Below, in pieces: positions 1-9,581 of a DNA stretch of 47,687 nt. Every line of letters starts with the position of its first letter. Within the stretch, counting starts at the first letter, position 1. The position numbers and the translations under genes were made by a program. The DNA is from an uncultured Sanguibacteroides sp. (GTDB taxonomy: Bacteria > Bacteroidota > Bacteroidia > Bacteroidales > Marinifilaceae): assembly GCF_900543425.1 (NCBI RefSeq), contig NZ_UQRQ01000023.1:1-47687 (forward strand). The letters run 5' to 3'. The notes under the pieces were generated by a model. It saw only the letters and a program-made list of their open reading frames with translations, was not told the origin of the DNA and ran no database searches.

Positions 1-85
1 TGATCTCGAAATTGATATCCCGGATCGCCCACTGGATCGTGTAGCGATGGGATAGGTTTTCAACTTTTACGATTGATTCTTCCAT
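1..85 (-). CDS. ABC transporter ATP-binding protein, N-terminal fragment
   Basis: Partial gene. The ATG lies at 83-85 on the minus strand and only 28 codons are inside the window. The translation starts MEESIVKVENLSHRY and continues with WAIRDINFEI. This is the usual first beta strand and A-loop region of an ABC ATPase: a K-V-x-N-L-S-x-R-Y motif with the aromatic residue that stacks on adenine, followed by A-I-R-D-I-N-F. Walker A would lie just outside the window. By family resemblance it is the ATPase of an ABC-2 type exporter common in Bacteroidales. Its substrate cannot be told from this fragment. Confidence 0.7.
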   Translation of the reverse strand, partial: MEESIVKVENLSHRYTIQWAIRDINFEI

Positions 86-183
86 ACAATAGATTTACTT
101 TATATTAGTGATTAAATGTTTTTATTCTTATTTTTAAATCGGTAAAAAACCACAACAATATTCCTTCCCCAAATACCGACTAT

Positions 184-2787
184 CTATTTTTTATCCAACA
201 TCTTCTGTATCTTATACAACAGATACTCGTAATGTAACTTGGTATCACCGGTACTTTTAGGGAGCGCATTCTTTAACAAAGTCTGAACTTTAAACAACAT
301 TCCGTAATAGTGATTTACCGGAATATAGTCACTTGGCATAACCACATTCATATTCGGGTAAAAACCGCTTTGTTCTTCCATGACATTCCTCTTATCCTGC
401 ACGAAATAACGATACTCCTTCATTAATTGATCAGCCGTTCTCCGGTCTATAACAGACAATTCGTTCTCCATATTCACCAACCCTTTCTTAGGAACGAAAT
501 TGCCCGCATTTGTCGCCACCGTCGAAGAAGCAACCACACTTCCCAGGAACTCACGCTGTAACGCCATCTCGTACTTTTCCAAAGGCCGATTTTTAATGGT
601 TCCTTCCCAAACAGCTTTATATATATCATCAACGTATTCTCCAACAGAATAATCTCCTCCTTTTTCAGCTCCCAATGCCACATACTTCAAACGGAAAGTC
701 AACGTTCCGAAAATAAAGCTTCGAATCCGGTCGATATAAGAGTTACCTATCTCGAGGTTACGAAGAGTCTCTTTATTTTCCAACCAGGAAAGATCTTTCG
801 CCAAATCGACCATAGCTTTTAAAGCTGCTTTTTGCGTCGCCTTCGGAACCACGACATAACTCGTCATATTCTCATCATCAAAAGCTTCCCGTTGATAAAA
901 ACCGCCCAAGTTCACCGACAGGTCATTTACCCTTTTCTGTAATTGGGAATACAACATATTATATAGAATAGAACGTTTGCTTTGATCGGCATCTCCTTCC
1001 GCGTACCATTCATAAAAATGTTGAACGGACAATTTCAAATTATTAACGGCATACTGTAAGGCTTTTAAATGATCATCTCCCAAATCGTTAGCAAACGTGG
1101 TAGGGTCATAATAATAATAAGGCATCTTCCCGAAATGACAATAAGGATTATTACGCTCCGCCTTTATCCAACCATCCAATGTTTCAAATTCATCTTCCGG
1201 CTGAGCGGCATGGGCAATCGGTCGGTACAACCATTTGATCACGTAATGATCATATTCTCCCAATCCTTTCGGAGTCATACGAACACCTCTTTCGACATCT
1301 CCCGGTTGAGCAATGTAATTACACGGGACATAATCCATAATAGAAGGACTAAGTCCGTATTTTTGAGTGAACGAGGGTGAGCGTAGGGAATCCACCGGAT
1401 AAACACTTGAAGCTCCGGCATTATAGACTAATCCCAAGTTAATTCCTATCTCCCGCATCACACTCGTACGGATAAGATCACCGATCAAATCATCAGAGAG
1501 CTGATTCTGCCTCACGCTCGGATCGGCAGCCATTGTCGTTACCTTACGACTCCATTGAACATCCGAAGCCAAACCATCATACAAATAAAGCGATGCATTC
1601 AATATCTCTCCCGTTCTCGGATCAACAGTCATAGAACGCTGCATGTCCATCCAGAGGGGTGCATACCGAATGGTTGAGTAACTGATGTTATTGGCATTAA
1701 AATCAGGATCATTTCTCGGAAAATCAACTACCCGAATCGCATTTTTGAATCCTATTTTTTCAAAAGCCTCGTTCCATGCCTCGATTCCCTCCTTCACGTA
1801 TGTCTTCCAAACCGAAGGGATCAAGGTATCCATGTAAAAAACAATCGGCTTTAGGGGTTCAACCAATTCTCCCCGCTGATAAGCTTCCATATCACTCGGT
1901 TCAAGTCTCCAGCGTTTTGTCAAATAAGTAGTTTCCAACGGCTTCCGGCCATCCGGAAATTGGGATACACTCATAAACGATACTCCCAGACGGGGATCTG
2001 CCAACCGGGGTTTCATTTTCTCTTCCGGTAGTAACAACAACATCTTATTGGCCGTCACGGAAACCGTTATATCTGCCGGTAACATTTTGAAAGCCCCGAA
2101 CAAATACATATTTTCAATAAAACCTAACTCGCAAGAAACCATTATATTATCTTTAAAGGCTTTCACGTCTTTCAAGAAGGAGGTCTCTTTTTTAAATTCA
2201 TGAATGCGGGCTATGTATCCATAAAATGAATTGGCAGAATAAGAGGCGAAAGGTGTAGTGTAGGGGGAATACTCCATAAACAAAGGAGTCATATCCACCA
2301 CGATAGCGCTACTGTCCGGAGTATACGCCGCAATTTTAAAAGATGCATACACGCCGCCTGCATTAGCGAGATCTATAGCCTCACTCATATTTTGTTCTCC
2401 GGTACGATTTAACGGTTTATCCAAAAGTGAAATCCGTGCCTGTAGAGTGGAGTCCATACGTACAAAACGAAAAGGAAGAGAATAACCGCCGAATTGCCCG
2501 ACAACACCTTCTCCGTTATCGCTTATATCTTCGATTGAAGAAACCAGTAACATATCTTTTCCCAACAGGTTCAGGGGATATTCCACGTATACTTTATCCC
2601 CTACTTTATGTATCGTCATCAACCCCTGAGAAGTTTTTATCTTTTTACCCTGAAAAAGTTTTTGATAAGGGGTCAACGTTTCTTTCTTGTCTTCCTTTTT
2701 CTTTTTTCTGGCCCAAGAGACCTGATAAAAACCACACAAGAAAAAAGAAGTGATCAATATATATAGTATTCCTTTCATATTTACCAT
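184..2787 (-). CDS. Catalytically dead paralogue of a large zinc-dependent metalloprotease (DUF5118/DUF5117/DUF4953 type)
   Basis: An 867-residue exported protein. The signal peptide spans about residues 1-26, followed by a Lys-rich stretch. A short DUF5118-like region (about 40-85), a DUF5117-like region and a DUF4953-like metzincin region (about 400-720) match the neighbour encoded at 2794-5454 over the whole length. At the zinc site, the expected H-E-x-x-H-x-x-G-x-x-H reads R445-E446-I-G-I449 ... Y455, so all three His ligands are replaced (Arg, Ile, Tyr). The flanking fold markers remain, including SLRSPSFTQKYG and the Met-turn S-I-M484-D-Y. The reading frame is intact, so this looks like a kept pseudoprotease rather than a decaying gene. 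It starts 6 bp after the active copy ends, so the two are almost certainly co-transcribed. ATG at codon 4 is an alternative start. A substrate-binding, chaperone or inhibitory role is inference. Confidence 0.85.
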   Translation of the reverse strand: MVNMKGILYILITSFFLCGFYQVSWARKKKKEDKKETLTPYQKLFQGKKIKTSQGLMTIHKVGDKVYVEYPLNLLGKDMLLVSSIEDISDNGEGVVGQFGGYSLPFRFVRMDSTLQARISLLDKPLNRTGEQNMSEAIDLANAGGVYASFKIAAYTPDSSAIVVDMTPLFMEYSPYTTPFASYSANSFYGYIARIHEFKKETSFLKDVKAFKDNIMVSCELGFIENMYLFGAFKMLPADITVSVTANKMLLLLPEEKMKPRLADPRLGVSFMSVSQFPDGRKPLETTYLTKRWRLEPSDMEAYQRGELVEPLKPIVFYMDTLIPSVWKTYVKEGIEAWNEAFEKIGFKNAIRVVDFPRNDPDFNANNISYSTIRYAPLWMDMQRSMTVDPRTGEILNASLYLYDGLASDVQWSRKVTTMAADPSVRQNQLSDDLIGDLIRTSVMREIGINLGLVYNAGASSVYPVDSLRSPSFTQKYGLSPSIMDYVPCNYIAQPGDVERGVRMTPKGLGEYDHYVIKWLYRPIAHAAQPEDEFETLDGWIKAERNNPYCHFGKMPYYYYDPTTFANDLGDDHLKALQYAVNNLKLSVQHFYEWYAEGDADQSKRSILYNMLYSQLQKRVNDLSVNLGGFYQREAFDDENMTSYVVVPKATQKAALKAMVDLAKDLSWLENKETLRNLEIGNSYIDRIRSFIFGTLTFRLKYVALGAEKGGDYSVGEYVDDIYKAVWEGTIKNRPLEKYEMALQREFLGSVVASSTVATNAGNFVPKKGLVNMENELSVIDRRTADQLMKEYRYFVQDKRNVMEEQSGFYPNMNVVMPSDYIPVNHYYGMLFKVQTLLKNALPKSTGDTKLHYEYLLYKIQKMLDKK

Positions 2788-2793
2788 GATGAA

Positions 2794-5454
2794 TTATTTC
2801 AACGCCTGTTCCAATTTATAGAGTAGCAAACGATAATGTTGACGGGTATCTTCGGACCCTGTATTGGCCTTCGCTTTTATCAAGGATTGCATTTTCTTCA
2901 ACATATCGAAATACAGATGATCAAGCGGTTCCACAACCATATTGCTATTGACATTCACCCAATAACCAAATCCCTGCCGTTCCATTTGTTCCATACTCAT
3001 ACTCTGCTCCAATGCCGGAATCTCTTTACAAATCTCAATCTGAGGCTGATCGGAATACATGCCCATCCATTCCACGGGTAACATCCCGTACTTCTCCCGA
3101 TGAAGAGTTTTCACGATCTCCGGAACCTCTATCATCTTACTATTCGCGGTTATCGAGAACGGATCTCCCGATATTCCTTTCTTGGCCACATCCGAGAACA
3201 ACATGATATTGGCAAGCAGTTTCATTTGAAGTTTTTTCTCCGAAACGGATAAAGTCTTTCCCTTTCTTGTCGGTTCGAAAACATACTCTTGCACATCATT
3301 TAAAAATTCCCGCGGAGTATAAGTATTCTTATTTTCATCTTTTACGGCTGTTAAAGCGACACTCCCTAAACGACTCATTACCGCTCCGAATATCTTATCT
3401 TCCAACTCGGAAGAAATATCACTTCTCAACGGCCACTTCGACTGCAATTCTCTGGCATTAAGCCAATCCATTTGACCGATCTGGCCCAATAAAAACTGAA
3501 ATGCACGTCGTTGTTTCTCCTTCGGTACCACAGCATAACTGGGGCGTTGATCCCCGTCATAGCGTTCATTCAAATAGATACCACCTATATTCAATAAAAC
3601 ATGATTCACGTAACGAACATACTGGTAAAGAATCTCGTTGTACATGTTTTGACGGAACGTGAGGTCGGGGTCATCTTTTCCCACCCAATCACTCATGTTA
3701 GCCAACACGTATTTTAAATTTTTCACACCGTAGGTTGCCGATTTTATAGCGTCATCGCCCAAATCTTCCTCTAAAGAACTCGGGTCAAAACGAGAAAAAA
3801 TCTGTTGTTTTCCGTAACGATAAACAGGATCTCCGGATTTCTCACTAATCCATCTATTCAGAGTCGGAACTTCATCTTTTGCACTCTTGGCATCTAATAT
3901 CGGTGTATACAACCAGGCAATAGCATACAAATCGTATAAACCTAAATTCGGGGGTGTTAATTTCACTCCCCGTTCTTTATCTCCCGGTTGAGCCACGTAA
4001 TTATTACGAGCGTAATCCATGATAGAATAAGTCGTTCCGTATTTTTGCGTGAAAGAAGGAGAACGTAAAGAATCAGTCGGGATGGAAGAAGAACCGGCCA
4101 TATTATGCATTAAGGCCAAGCAATGCCCAACCTCATGCGCTACCACGTAGCGAATACAATTACCCAAAGTCTCCTCGTCAAAAACAATCTTACGCACGTC
4201 CGGATCAGCCGGGGCCGTTTGCAAGAAACGCCAATTCGTTACCAATTCGACCATATTATGGTACAAGTAAACAGAAGCATTTAAGATCTCCCCCGTTCTC
4301 GGGTCGGTCCAAGAGGGACCCATGGCATTCGCGATCCAGGAAGGCGAATATCTCACGCAAGAATATTTCAGGTTATCCGGATCAAACTCCGGGTCATCCG
4401 TGGGAAAATCTTTCGCGATTATCGCGTTTTTAAAGCCTATTTTTTCAAAAGCAGCCTGCCACTCTTCAACTCCTGCTTTGATGTATTTTCTCCAACTTTC
4501 GGGAAAAGCGTTGTCTACATACCAGACAATAGGTTTTTTCGGTTCTACCAGTTGTCCCGCCCGGTAGGCAGCCTCATCAGAAGGTTCCAGACGCCAACGG
4601 GTAGCGTAATAAAGTGCTTCCACACCTTTATTCTCGTGACTAAACGAAGATACGCCCTGAAAGAAAATACCGATACGAGGATCAGCCATACGGGGACGCA
4701 TAGGTTCTTCGGGTAGAAGAACAAGACTACGGGTCAAAACCGAAGTGAACGGTAACTTGTAGACATAATAATATTTCCCGTCCCGTACGTTTACCTCGTA
4801 ACTTAAAGAAGACTGCACGCTTACGTTATCTGAAAATGCTTTTATTTTCCCCAACTGGGATTTATCCTTTTTAAACTCCTTCACGATCCAACGACCGCTT
4901 CCCAATATCGGTGCATAAGGAGAGAAAGGTGTCAATTCTTCGTTATCGCTTATAAAAAAATCCGTCACATCCACGACAACTGCCGTGCTGTCCGGATTAT
5001 AAGCGAGAATATTGAAATTATATAATATCGCGGGTCTTGTACTCGCCTCTATACGTCCTTTTATATTTTCCACTTCCGTGGTATACATCGTGTTTACTTT
5101 ACATAAACTGATAAGAGAATCCGTTTTCGTGAAAACAATATGCAAGGGATCGGTCGGTTTTTCTCCCACGCTTCCGAACCAGTTACTCGTCGTTTCCGAA
5201 ATAGTAGATCCCAAAAGCATATCCCGGTTCAGTAGTGCCAACGGGATTTCAAAATAGACCTTACCGTCCATTTTATGAATAGTTAAAAGTCCCTTTGCCG
5301 TCTCACAAGCTTTTCCTTTAAACAATTTTTGATAAGCCGTCTCCGTTTCCGGCTGACTCTTATCTTTTTTCTTTTGCTTTGCCAAGGTAACCTGTCCGCT
5401 CCCGAACAATGCAAACACAACAAAGAAAATCACAACTCTTTTTTTCATTACCAA
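2794..5454 (-). CDS. Secreted zinc-dependent metalloprotease (DUF5118/DUF5117/DUF4953 type)
   Basis: An 886-residue exported metalloprotease. The signal peptide ends near residue 25 (V-T-L-A) and a Lys-rich linker follows. The layout is a DUF5118-like region (about 40-85), a DUF5117-like region (about 90-320) and a metzincin-like catalytic region. The zinc motif is H440-E441-V-G-H444-C-L-A-L-M-H450, with Glu441 as the expected general base. A Met-turn S-I-M479-D-Y follows about 30 residues later. The Gly usually found between the second and third His in metzincins is Ala here. It probably acts in the periplasm or on the cell surface, cutting proteins or peptides for the SusC/SusD pair encoded upstream. 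It follows the PKD-like lipoprotein after a 164-bp gap that holds a strong palindrome. ATG at codon 3 is an alternative start. The natural substrate is unknown. Confidence 0.88.
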   Translation of the reverse strand: MVMKKRVVIFFVVFALFGSGQVTLAKQKKKDKSQPETETAYQKLFKGKACETAKGLLTIHKMDGKVYFEIPLALLNRDMLLGSTISETTSNWFGSVGEKPTDPLHIVFTKTDSLISLCKVNTMYTTEVENIKGRIEASTRPAILYNFNILAYNPDSTAVVVDVTDFFISDNEELTPFSPYAPILGSGRWIVKEFKKDKSQLGKIKAFSDNVSVQSSLSYEVNVRDGKYYYVYKLPFTSVLTRSLVLLPEEPMRPRMADPRIGIFFQGVSSFSHENKGVEALYYATRWRLEPSDEAAYRAGQLVEPKKPIVWYVDNAFPESWRKYIKAGVEEWQAAFEKIGFKNAIIAKDFPTDDPEFDPDNLKYSCVRYSPSWIANAMGPSWTDPRTGEILNASVYLYHNMVELVTNWRFLQTAPADPDVRKIVFDEETLGNCIRYVVAHEVGHCLALMHNMAGSSSIPTDSLRSPSFTQKYGTTYSIMDYARNNYVAQPGDKERGVKLTPPNLGLYDLYAIAWLYTPILDAKSAKDEVPTLNRWISEKSGDPVYRYGKQQIFSRFDPSSLEEDLGDDAIKSATYGVKNLKYVLANMSDWVGKDDPDLTFRQNMYNEILYQYVRYVNHVLLNIGGIYLNERYDGDQRPSYAVVPKEKQRRAFQFLLGQIGQMDWLNARELQSKWPLRSDISSELEDKIFGAVMSRLGSVALTAVKDENKNTYTPREFLNDVQEYVFEPTRKGKTLSVSEKKLQMKLLANIMLFSDVAKKGISGDPFSITANSKMIEVPEIVKTLHREKYGMLPVEWMGMYSDQPQIEICKEIPALEQSMSMEQMERQGFGYWVNVNSNMVVEPLDHLYFDMLKKMQSLIKAKANTGSEDTRQHYRLLLYKLEQALK

Positions 5455-5548
5455 TTCTTTTCAATTTTACAAATACAATATAACATTTCCCTTCTATAAC
5501 AGCTCCGACACCGTTATAGTTCTACAAATCAACCAAATATTTAGGAAA

Positions 5549-5582
5549 GAAGGTATTCCAAAAGTACTTTTGGAATACCTTC
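5549..5582 (-). terminator. 34-bp perfect palindrome between the PKD-like gene and the metalloprotease pair
   Basis: Two 17-bp arms pair perfectly around the centre GTAC, with no mismatch from 5549 to 5582. On the minus strand it lies 36 bp after the PKD-like stop codon and is followed by CTTTCCT, only a weak T-tract. It could be an intrinsic or partial terminator, or an RNA-processing hairpin that lowers expression of the proteases relative to SusCD. A DNA-binding site is also possible because the symmetry is exact. Confidence 0.55.
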
Positions 5583-5618
5583 CAAATTAGTCATTAACCA
5601 GAACTTCTCAACAACTGT

Positions 5619-7208
5619 TTACTTATAAAAATCAGTATAACTATTATAAGCTAACTCCAAAAGATCAACAATTTTGCCTCCCACATTAAACCTTGTCTCT
5701 TCTATGATCTTAGGAGTAATGATATTGGATATGTCGATCGCAAAGAAATCTCCGTTTTCCAATGCAACATACAATCTATTATAATCTATATTAGATGCAT
5801 TATAGATAAATGCCGTAACATCGGCGGCGAAAGGAGCCATCAACGTACCGGTCGTATTGTTTTCCCGGTTCACATAATGAATCTCTTTTCCCTTGGAATA
5901 GAAGATATAGTTATTGGAAATCGGTGCTCCATAATCCGAAGCCGAGGTCAGGAATTTCGTTCCCTTAGGCAAATTTCCTCCCGGAAATGCTTGCTTGCCG
6001 GCTTCTTCATGTTGAACCACCAAACCGGTAGCACGATTAACAATAAAATCGGTCAACCAGGTTTTTCCGTCTTTATCATTATAGATAATGGAATACTGAT
6101 ACACATTTCCCAGGTAGTTGTAATACTCCCCTGCATACAGATGTAAAACTTCTGTTCCCTCCGGCATAGCCCAAACAGGATCCGGATAATCAGCTCCATC
6201 CACGTAAGTCAAAGGGAAAATATTATAAGGTTCCGAATTCATCTTGATCATCAACACTCTTCGATTCTTTTCGTCCCAACAAGGAGAGATATACCCTCCC
6301 GACGGAGTACGTCCCAAACCGAAACCTGTCACATCATAACCTTTTTCATCTACAATATAAGGTTCCGACAAGAATTTTCCTCCCAACCAACTGGCCGTCT
6401 TCACTCTCCGGTACAATTTCCCGTCTGCCGTCGCCAATAAAGAGATCCGACCTCTATGGAATGCACTCACGACATCAAAATTAGCAGGAGTCCCACTCAT
6501 AAATTCATCTTTCAGCTCTCCGGCAAATCTCATACTCTCGTTATTGACCACATAAATACCTTTATTCGTCAATACGGTCGTAGCAGCCATCGAAGAGGAG
6601 ATCGCATTGTCATGATTCGCGTATAACCCCCGGGGAGTTCCCTGCAACTTCATATTGTCGTTCGCCTTCTCGAAAACATTATCTTGCAAACTATAAACGA
6701 CTTTACTTACGCCGTTAACGGTTTGGGTTGTCTGGGAATAACACGACAATTTAGCGTCGCTTCCGTTTTCAGACAATATCAACACATTACCTCTCCTGTA
6801 TCTTCCGTATGTATAAAACCAAAGTCTTGCGACGAATTTCATTCCGGTCGATTGGTCAACGGCAGTAAAAGTTCCGGTCTGCGGAATTTCCGTATAAGAC
6901 GTAATTCCCAATCTTGCGAACAAGGTATCCGTTGATATCGCTAAGTCTCTATCCTCACAGAAAAGTTTTCCGTCATAAGTTCTCCATTCGAACCTAAAGC
7001 TGGAAGAGTCTCCTTCAAAATGCATCGGCACCGTAGCTTTCGTGGAGTCACCCTCGTAAGCACGAATGTAAACCGGAGAAGAGGCATAATTATAATCCCA
7101 TACCGGACCGTTAATCTCTTTATAGTCATATGTTCCCTCGTCGTCAAAACAACCTATCAACAAGGTGGCGAGGAATAAACATCCTAACAATATTTTGTTT
7201 TTCATCAT
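5619..7208 (-). CDS. PKD-like family surface lipoprotein
   Basis: A 529-residue lipoprotein with a signal peptide and lipobox ending L-I-G-C20. The start region (F-D-D-E-G-T-Y-D-Y) and its place after SusC, SusD and DUF4843 match the PKD-like lipoproteins common in Bacteroidota SusCD loci. After an N-terminal Ig/PKD-like region (about 30-130) the rest has repeated beta-rich stretches that suggest a propeller. It is probably a surface accessory that binds substrate next to the SusCD transporter. It follows the DUF4843 gene by 17 bp, so they share an operon. No catalytic motif is visible. The family call rests on sequence style and context and is fairly secure. The ligand is unknown. Confidence 0.8.
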   Translation of the reverse strand: MMKNKILLGCLFLATLLIGCFDDEGTYDYKEINGPVWDYNYASSPVYIRAYEGDSTKATVPMHFEGDSSSFRFEWRTYDGKLFCEDRDLAISTDTLFARLGITSYTEIPQTGTFTAVDQSTGMKFVARLWFYTYGRYRRGNVLILSENGSDAKLSCYSQTTQTVNGVSKVVYSLQDNVFEKANDNMKLQGTPRGLYANHDNAISSSMAATTVLTNKGIYVVNNESMRFAGELKDEFMSGTPANFDVVSAFHRGRISLLATADGKLYRRVKTASWLGGKFLSEPYIVDEKGYDVTGFGLGRTPSGGYISPCWDEKNRRVLMIKMNSEPYNIFPLTYVDGADYPDPVWAMPEGTEVLHLYAGEYYNYLGNVYQYSIIYNDKDGKTWLTDFIVNRATGLVVQHEEAGKQAFPGGNLPKGTKFLTSASDYGAPISNNYIFYSKGKEIHYVNRENNTTGTLMAPFAADVTAFIYNASNIDYNRLYVALENGDFFAIDISNIITPKIIEETRFNVGGKIVDLLELAYNSYTDFYK

Positions 7209-7225
7209 AATAACTTCATTTTAAA

Positions 7226-7975
7226 TTACAACATTACTTGCATGTACTCGTTATTTTCATCATCGTATATTCGAGGATTTTGTTCCAGCAACCACTCTTT
7301 AAATTGTAAAACAAGTTGAATGGCTCTATCAGGAGATTCTGCAATCAATTCTTTACCCATCTCTCCATTCTTATCGATCTCGTTCATGAATAATTTGAAC
7401 TTCTTCTCCGAATATTTTCCTAACAGGTAATTCGTAACCTCGCTATCCCACCATTCAGGTTGTGACACCTGAGTCGAAACAACAATGATTGCTCTTCTTC
7501 TCTCCCATTGTCCCAAATTAAGTTTTTCGCCGGGAACCAATTCCACGATAATCCGTACAGGAGCTGCATCCATTTTAGCAGTCCGGTGTATTTTCAGGTA
7601 TATGGTATCCCTGATATCTACGGCATCTTCCCCGACGGTCGTCGACTTAAACGTGTATGAGGGATCCAGGGTAAACTCTTTTCCTTCTTCACCCGTACTG
7701 CCTTCCGTAACGGCTTTTAAACCGAACGTAAGATCTTCCGTCAAAAGATTTCCGGATAGACAAACAACAAGCGGAATTTCTATATCCTGCGTTCCATCAG
7801 GATAATGGAAGAAAGATATCACGGTCGAATCGGCCCCTTCCGTACCGGGATAGATCGCATTCATATAAAATTTATCGAAAAAAACTTCGGGACGATCCGT
7901 AAACGTAAAAATTTTCTCTTCTTCACAGGCCCAGAATAAAAAAAGAAGGAAACTTAAATATATACTCTTTTTCAT
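7226..7975 (-). CDS. DUF4843 domain lipoprotein
   Basis: A 249-residue lipoprotein with lipobox F-W-A-C17, followed by acidic residues (E-E-E) of the kind linked to surface export of Bacteroidota lipoproteins. The region D-R-P-E-V-F-F-D followed by a beta-rich domain to about residue 180 fits DUF4843, a family nearly always found beside SusD in non-glycan SusCD loci. It lies 23 bp after susD and 17 bp before the PKD-like gene. The role is probably accessory substrate binding at the outer surface. No enzyme motif is seen. Confidence 0.8.
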   Translation of the reverse strand: MKKSIYLSFLLFLFWACEEEKIFTFTDRPEVFFDKFYMNAIYPGTEGADSTVISFFHYPDGTQDIEIPLVVCLSGNLLTEDLTFGLKAVTEGSTGEEGKEFTLDPSYTFKSTTVGEDAVDIRDTIYLKIHRTAKMDAAPVRIIVELVPGEKLNLGQWERRRAIIVVSTQVSQPEWWDSEVTNYLLGKYSEKKFKLFMNEIDKNGEMGKELIAESPDRAIQLVLQFKEWLLEQNPRIYDDENNEYMQVML

Positions 7976-7998
7976 ATCTATAAATCATTTAAAATTTA

Positions 7999-9564
7999 TC
8001 ATAATCCTTCATTCGTCGGCATCGGTAACAAATATTCACCACGAGTATAAGGACGAACCGTTCCATTACCGAAATCAACACTTGCATTCAAACGCTTATA
8101 TAAATAGAATAATTGTCCTTCACCGATCCACTCCCTGCGGGCGTCACGGATTAATTCGTTTACAAAATCCGCCCAACTGGAAATACTAAGGGTTTCAACA
8201 CATCCTCTTGCCGTACGGATATCTTCTAATATCCTTTTAGCTTCGCCGAAATTATTTTGACGAGCAAAATACTCCGCGATGATGTATTTCATCTCTGTCG
8301 CACGAATCAACGGAATAACCGTAGCATTATAATCCCGGGTCGTTTCATCCGTACTACAATAATACTTTCCGGAAATCGGATACTCTCCTCCGGCAAGGTA
8401 GGTCAAACGCAAATAACGATAATCCCGATCGGATTCGTCCACGCCGGCATAGTTCTGGAAAACCTTCTGTCCATCGAGATTGAGCACAAACCATCCCGCA
8501 CTTCCCGTATACTCAGGTGCATAACTGTAAGACAACCCGAAATCTTCATAGGCGTTTTCATTATACACTCCAAAAATCAGGTTACTGATCGTTTTCAAAT
8601 CTCTTTTATTATTCCAATTGGTAGTACTGGCGCCGGAATAATCATCTTTATCGAAAGCCAACTCATCACCGTAATTACTCTTTACTTTAAAATCCAACAC
8701 CTCTTTTGCGCATTCATAAGCTTCCTGATACCTGCCTGCATACTGGTAAGCTCTTGCCAATAAAGCCGTAACGGCAAAATAGTGCATACGGTATCCGCGT
8801 CCTTTAAAGAAACTCTCCACATTCAGAGTCTGATTACCGTAAATCTCCGTTCCGAACACGAATGTATTATGGAATCGACTCTCTCCTCTGATCAAAGTTC
8901 CTCTTCCCACGAGAGAAGTATCCCAAACGACAACAAGCGGACGAGCTTTTTCCAAATCGGTTATTATCTTATCAATAGCAGATTGTACGCCCATTTTTTG
9001 CGAATAGAGGCTGGGATAAGTTTCCACATAGGGAATATAAGCTTTCCCGTCGTCATTGACCGGAGCAGGAGCAAACAACCGCAACATATCAAAATGCATA
9101 AAAGCCCGACAAGCGTAAGCCTCTCCTAAAATAAGGTTTTTCTCCATCTCTCCTTGTGAGAAAAGATCAGAAGAAGCATTTTGTATATTCTGTATTAAGT
9201 TATTAGCATTGGCAATAATATTATAAGCATCCGTCCAAACAGTTTTTAAATAACTGATCGAATTGGTTGTCGTATAGTCGAGTTTTGCAAAATCTCTCCA
9301 AATCCGACCTGCATAAAAGTTATCTTCTTCCAACTTATACTGTTGTGATATGCAATCCAACATACCCCAGGTTAACTCTTTTCCGTACAAGGCTGTCTCT
9401 CCCATGGTTTTGTATAAACCATTCAAGACTGATCTGTAACCATCTCCCGTTTTTAACAAGGATTCTTCGGTAATTTGCGTTTCCGGCTGCACGTCTAACC
9501 AACTTTCACAAGCGGCAAGCGAAAACGATATCAATAATACCACTATTTTAATATAATCTTTCAT
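7999..9564 (-). CDS. SusD/RagB family outer-membrane lipoprotein
   Basis: A 521-residue SusD-like lipoprotein. The lipobox L-A-A-C19 is followed by E-S-W-L-D-V-Q-P-E-T-Q-I, the standard SusD start. TPR-like helical repeats are visible, for example A-R-A-Y-Q-Y-A-G-R-Y-Q-E-A-Y. The C-terminal part has the typical RagB pattern R-A-T-E-M-K-Y-I-I-A-E and R-R-E-W-I-G-E-G-Q-L-F-Y, and ends near L-L-P-M-P. It forms the lid over the SusC barrel and captures the ligand. It begins 17 bp after the susC stop codon, and both partners are needed for uptake. RagB-type proteins often bind peptides. With two protease homologues and no glycosidase in the locus, a peptide ligand is more likely here than a glycan. 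Confidence 0.92.
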   Translation of the reverse strand: MKDYIKIVVLLISFSLAACESWLDVQPETQITEESLLKTGDGYRSVLNGLYKTMGETALYGKELTWGMLDCISQQYKLEEDNFYAGRIWRDFAKLDYTTTNSISYLKTVWTDAYNIIANANNLIQNIQNASSDLFSQGEMEKNLILGEAYACRAFMHFDMLRLFAPAPVNDDGKAYIPYVETYPSLYSQKMGVQSAIDKIITDLEKARPLVVVWDTSLVGRGTLIRGESRFHNTFVFGTEIYGNQTLNVESFFKGRGYRMHYFAVTALLARAYQYAGRYQEAYECAKEVLDFKVKSNYGDELAFDKDDYSGASTTNWNNKRDLKTISNLIFGVYNENAYEDFGLSYSYAPEYTGSAGWFVLNLDGQKVFQNYAGVDESDRDYRYLRLTYLAGGEYPISGKYYCSTDETTRDYNATVIPLIRATEMKYIIAEYFARQNNFGEAKRILEDIRTARGCVETLSISSWADFVNELIRDARREWIGEGQLFYLYKRLNASVDFGNGTVRPYTRGEYLLPMPTNEGL

Positions 9565-9581
9565 TTCTATTACTTTTTAGG

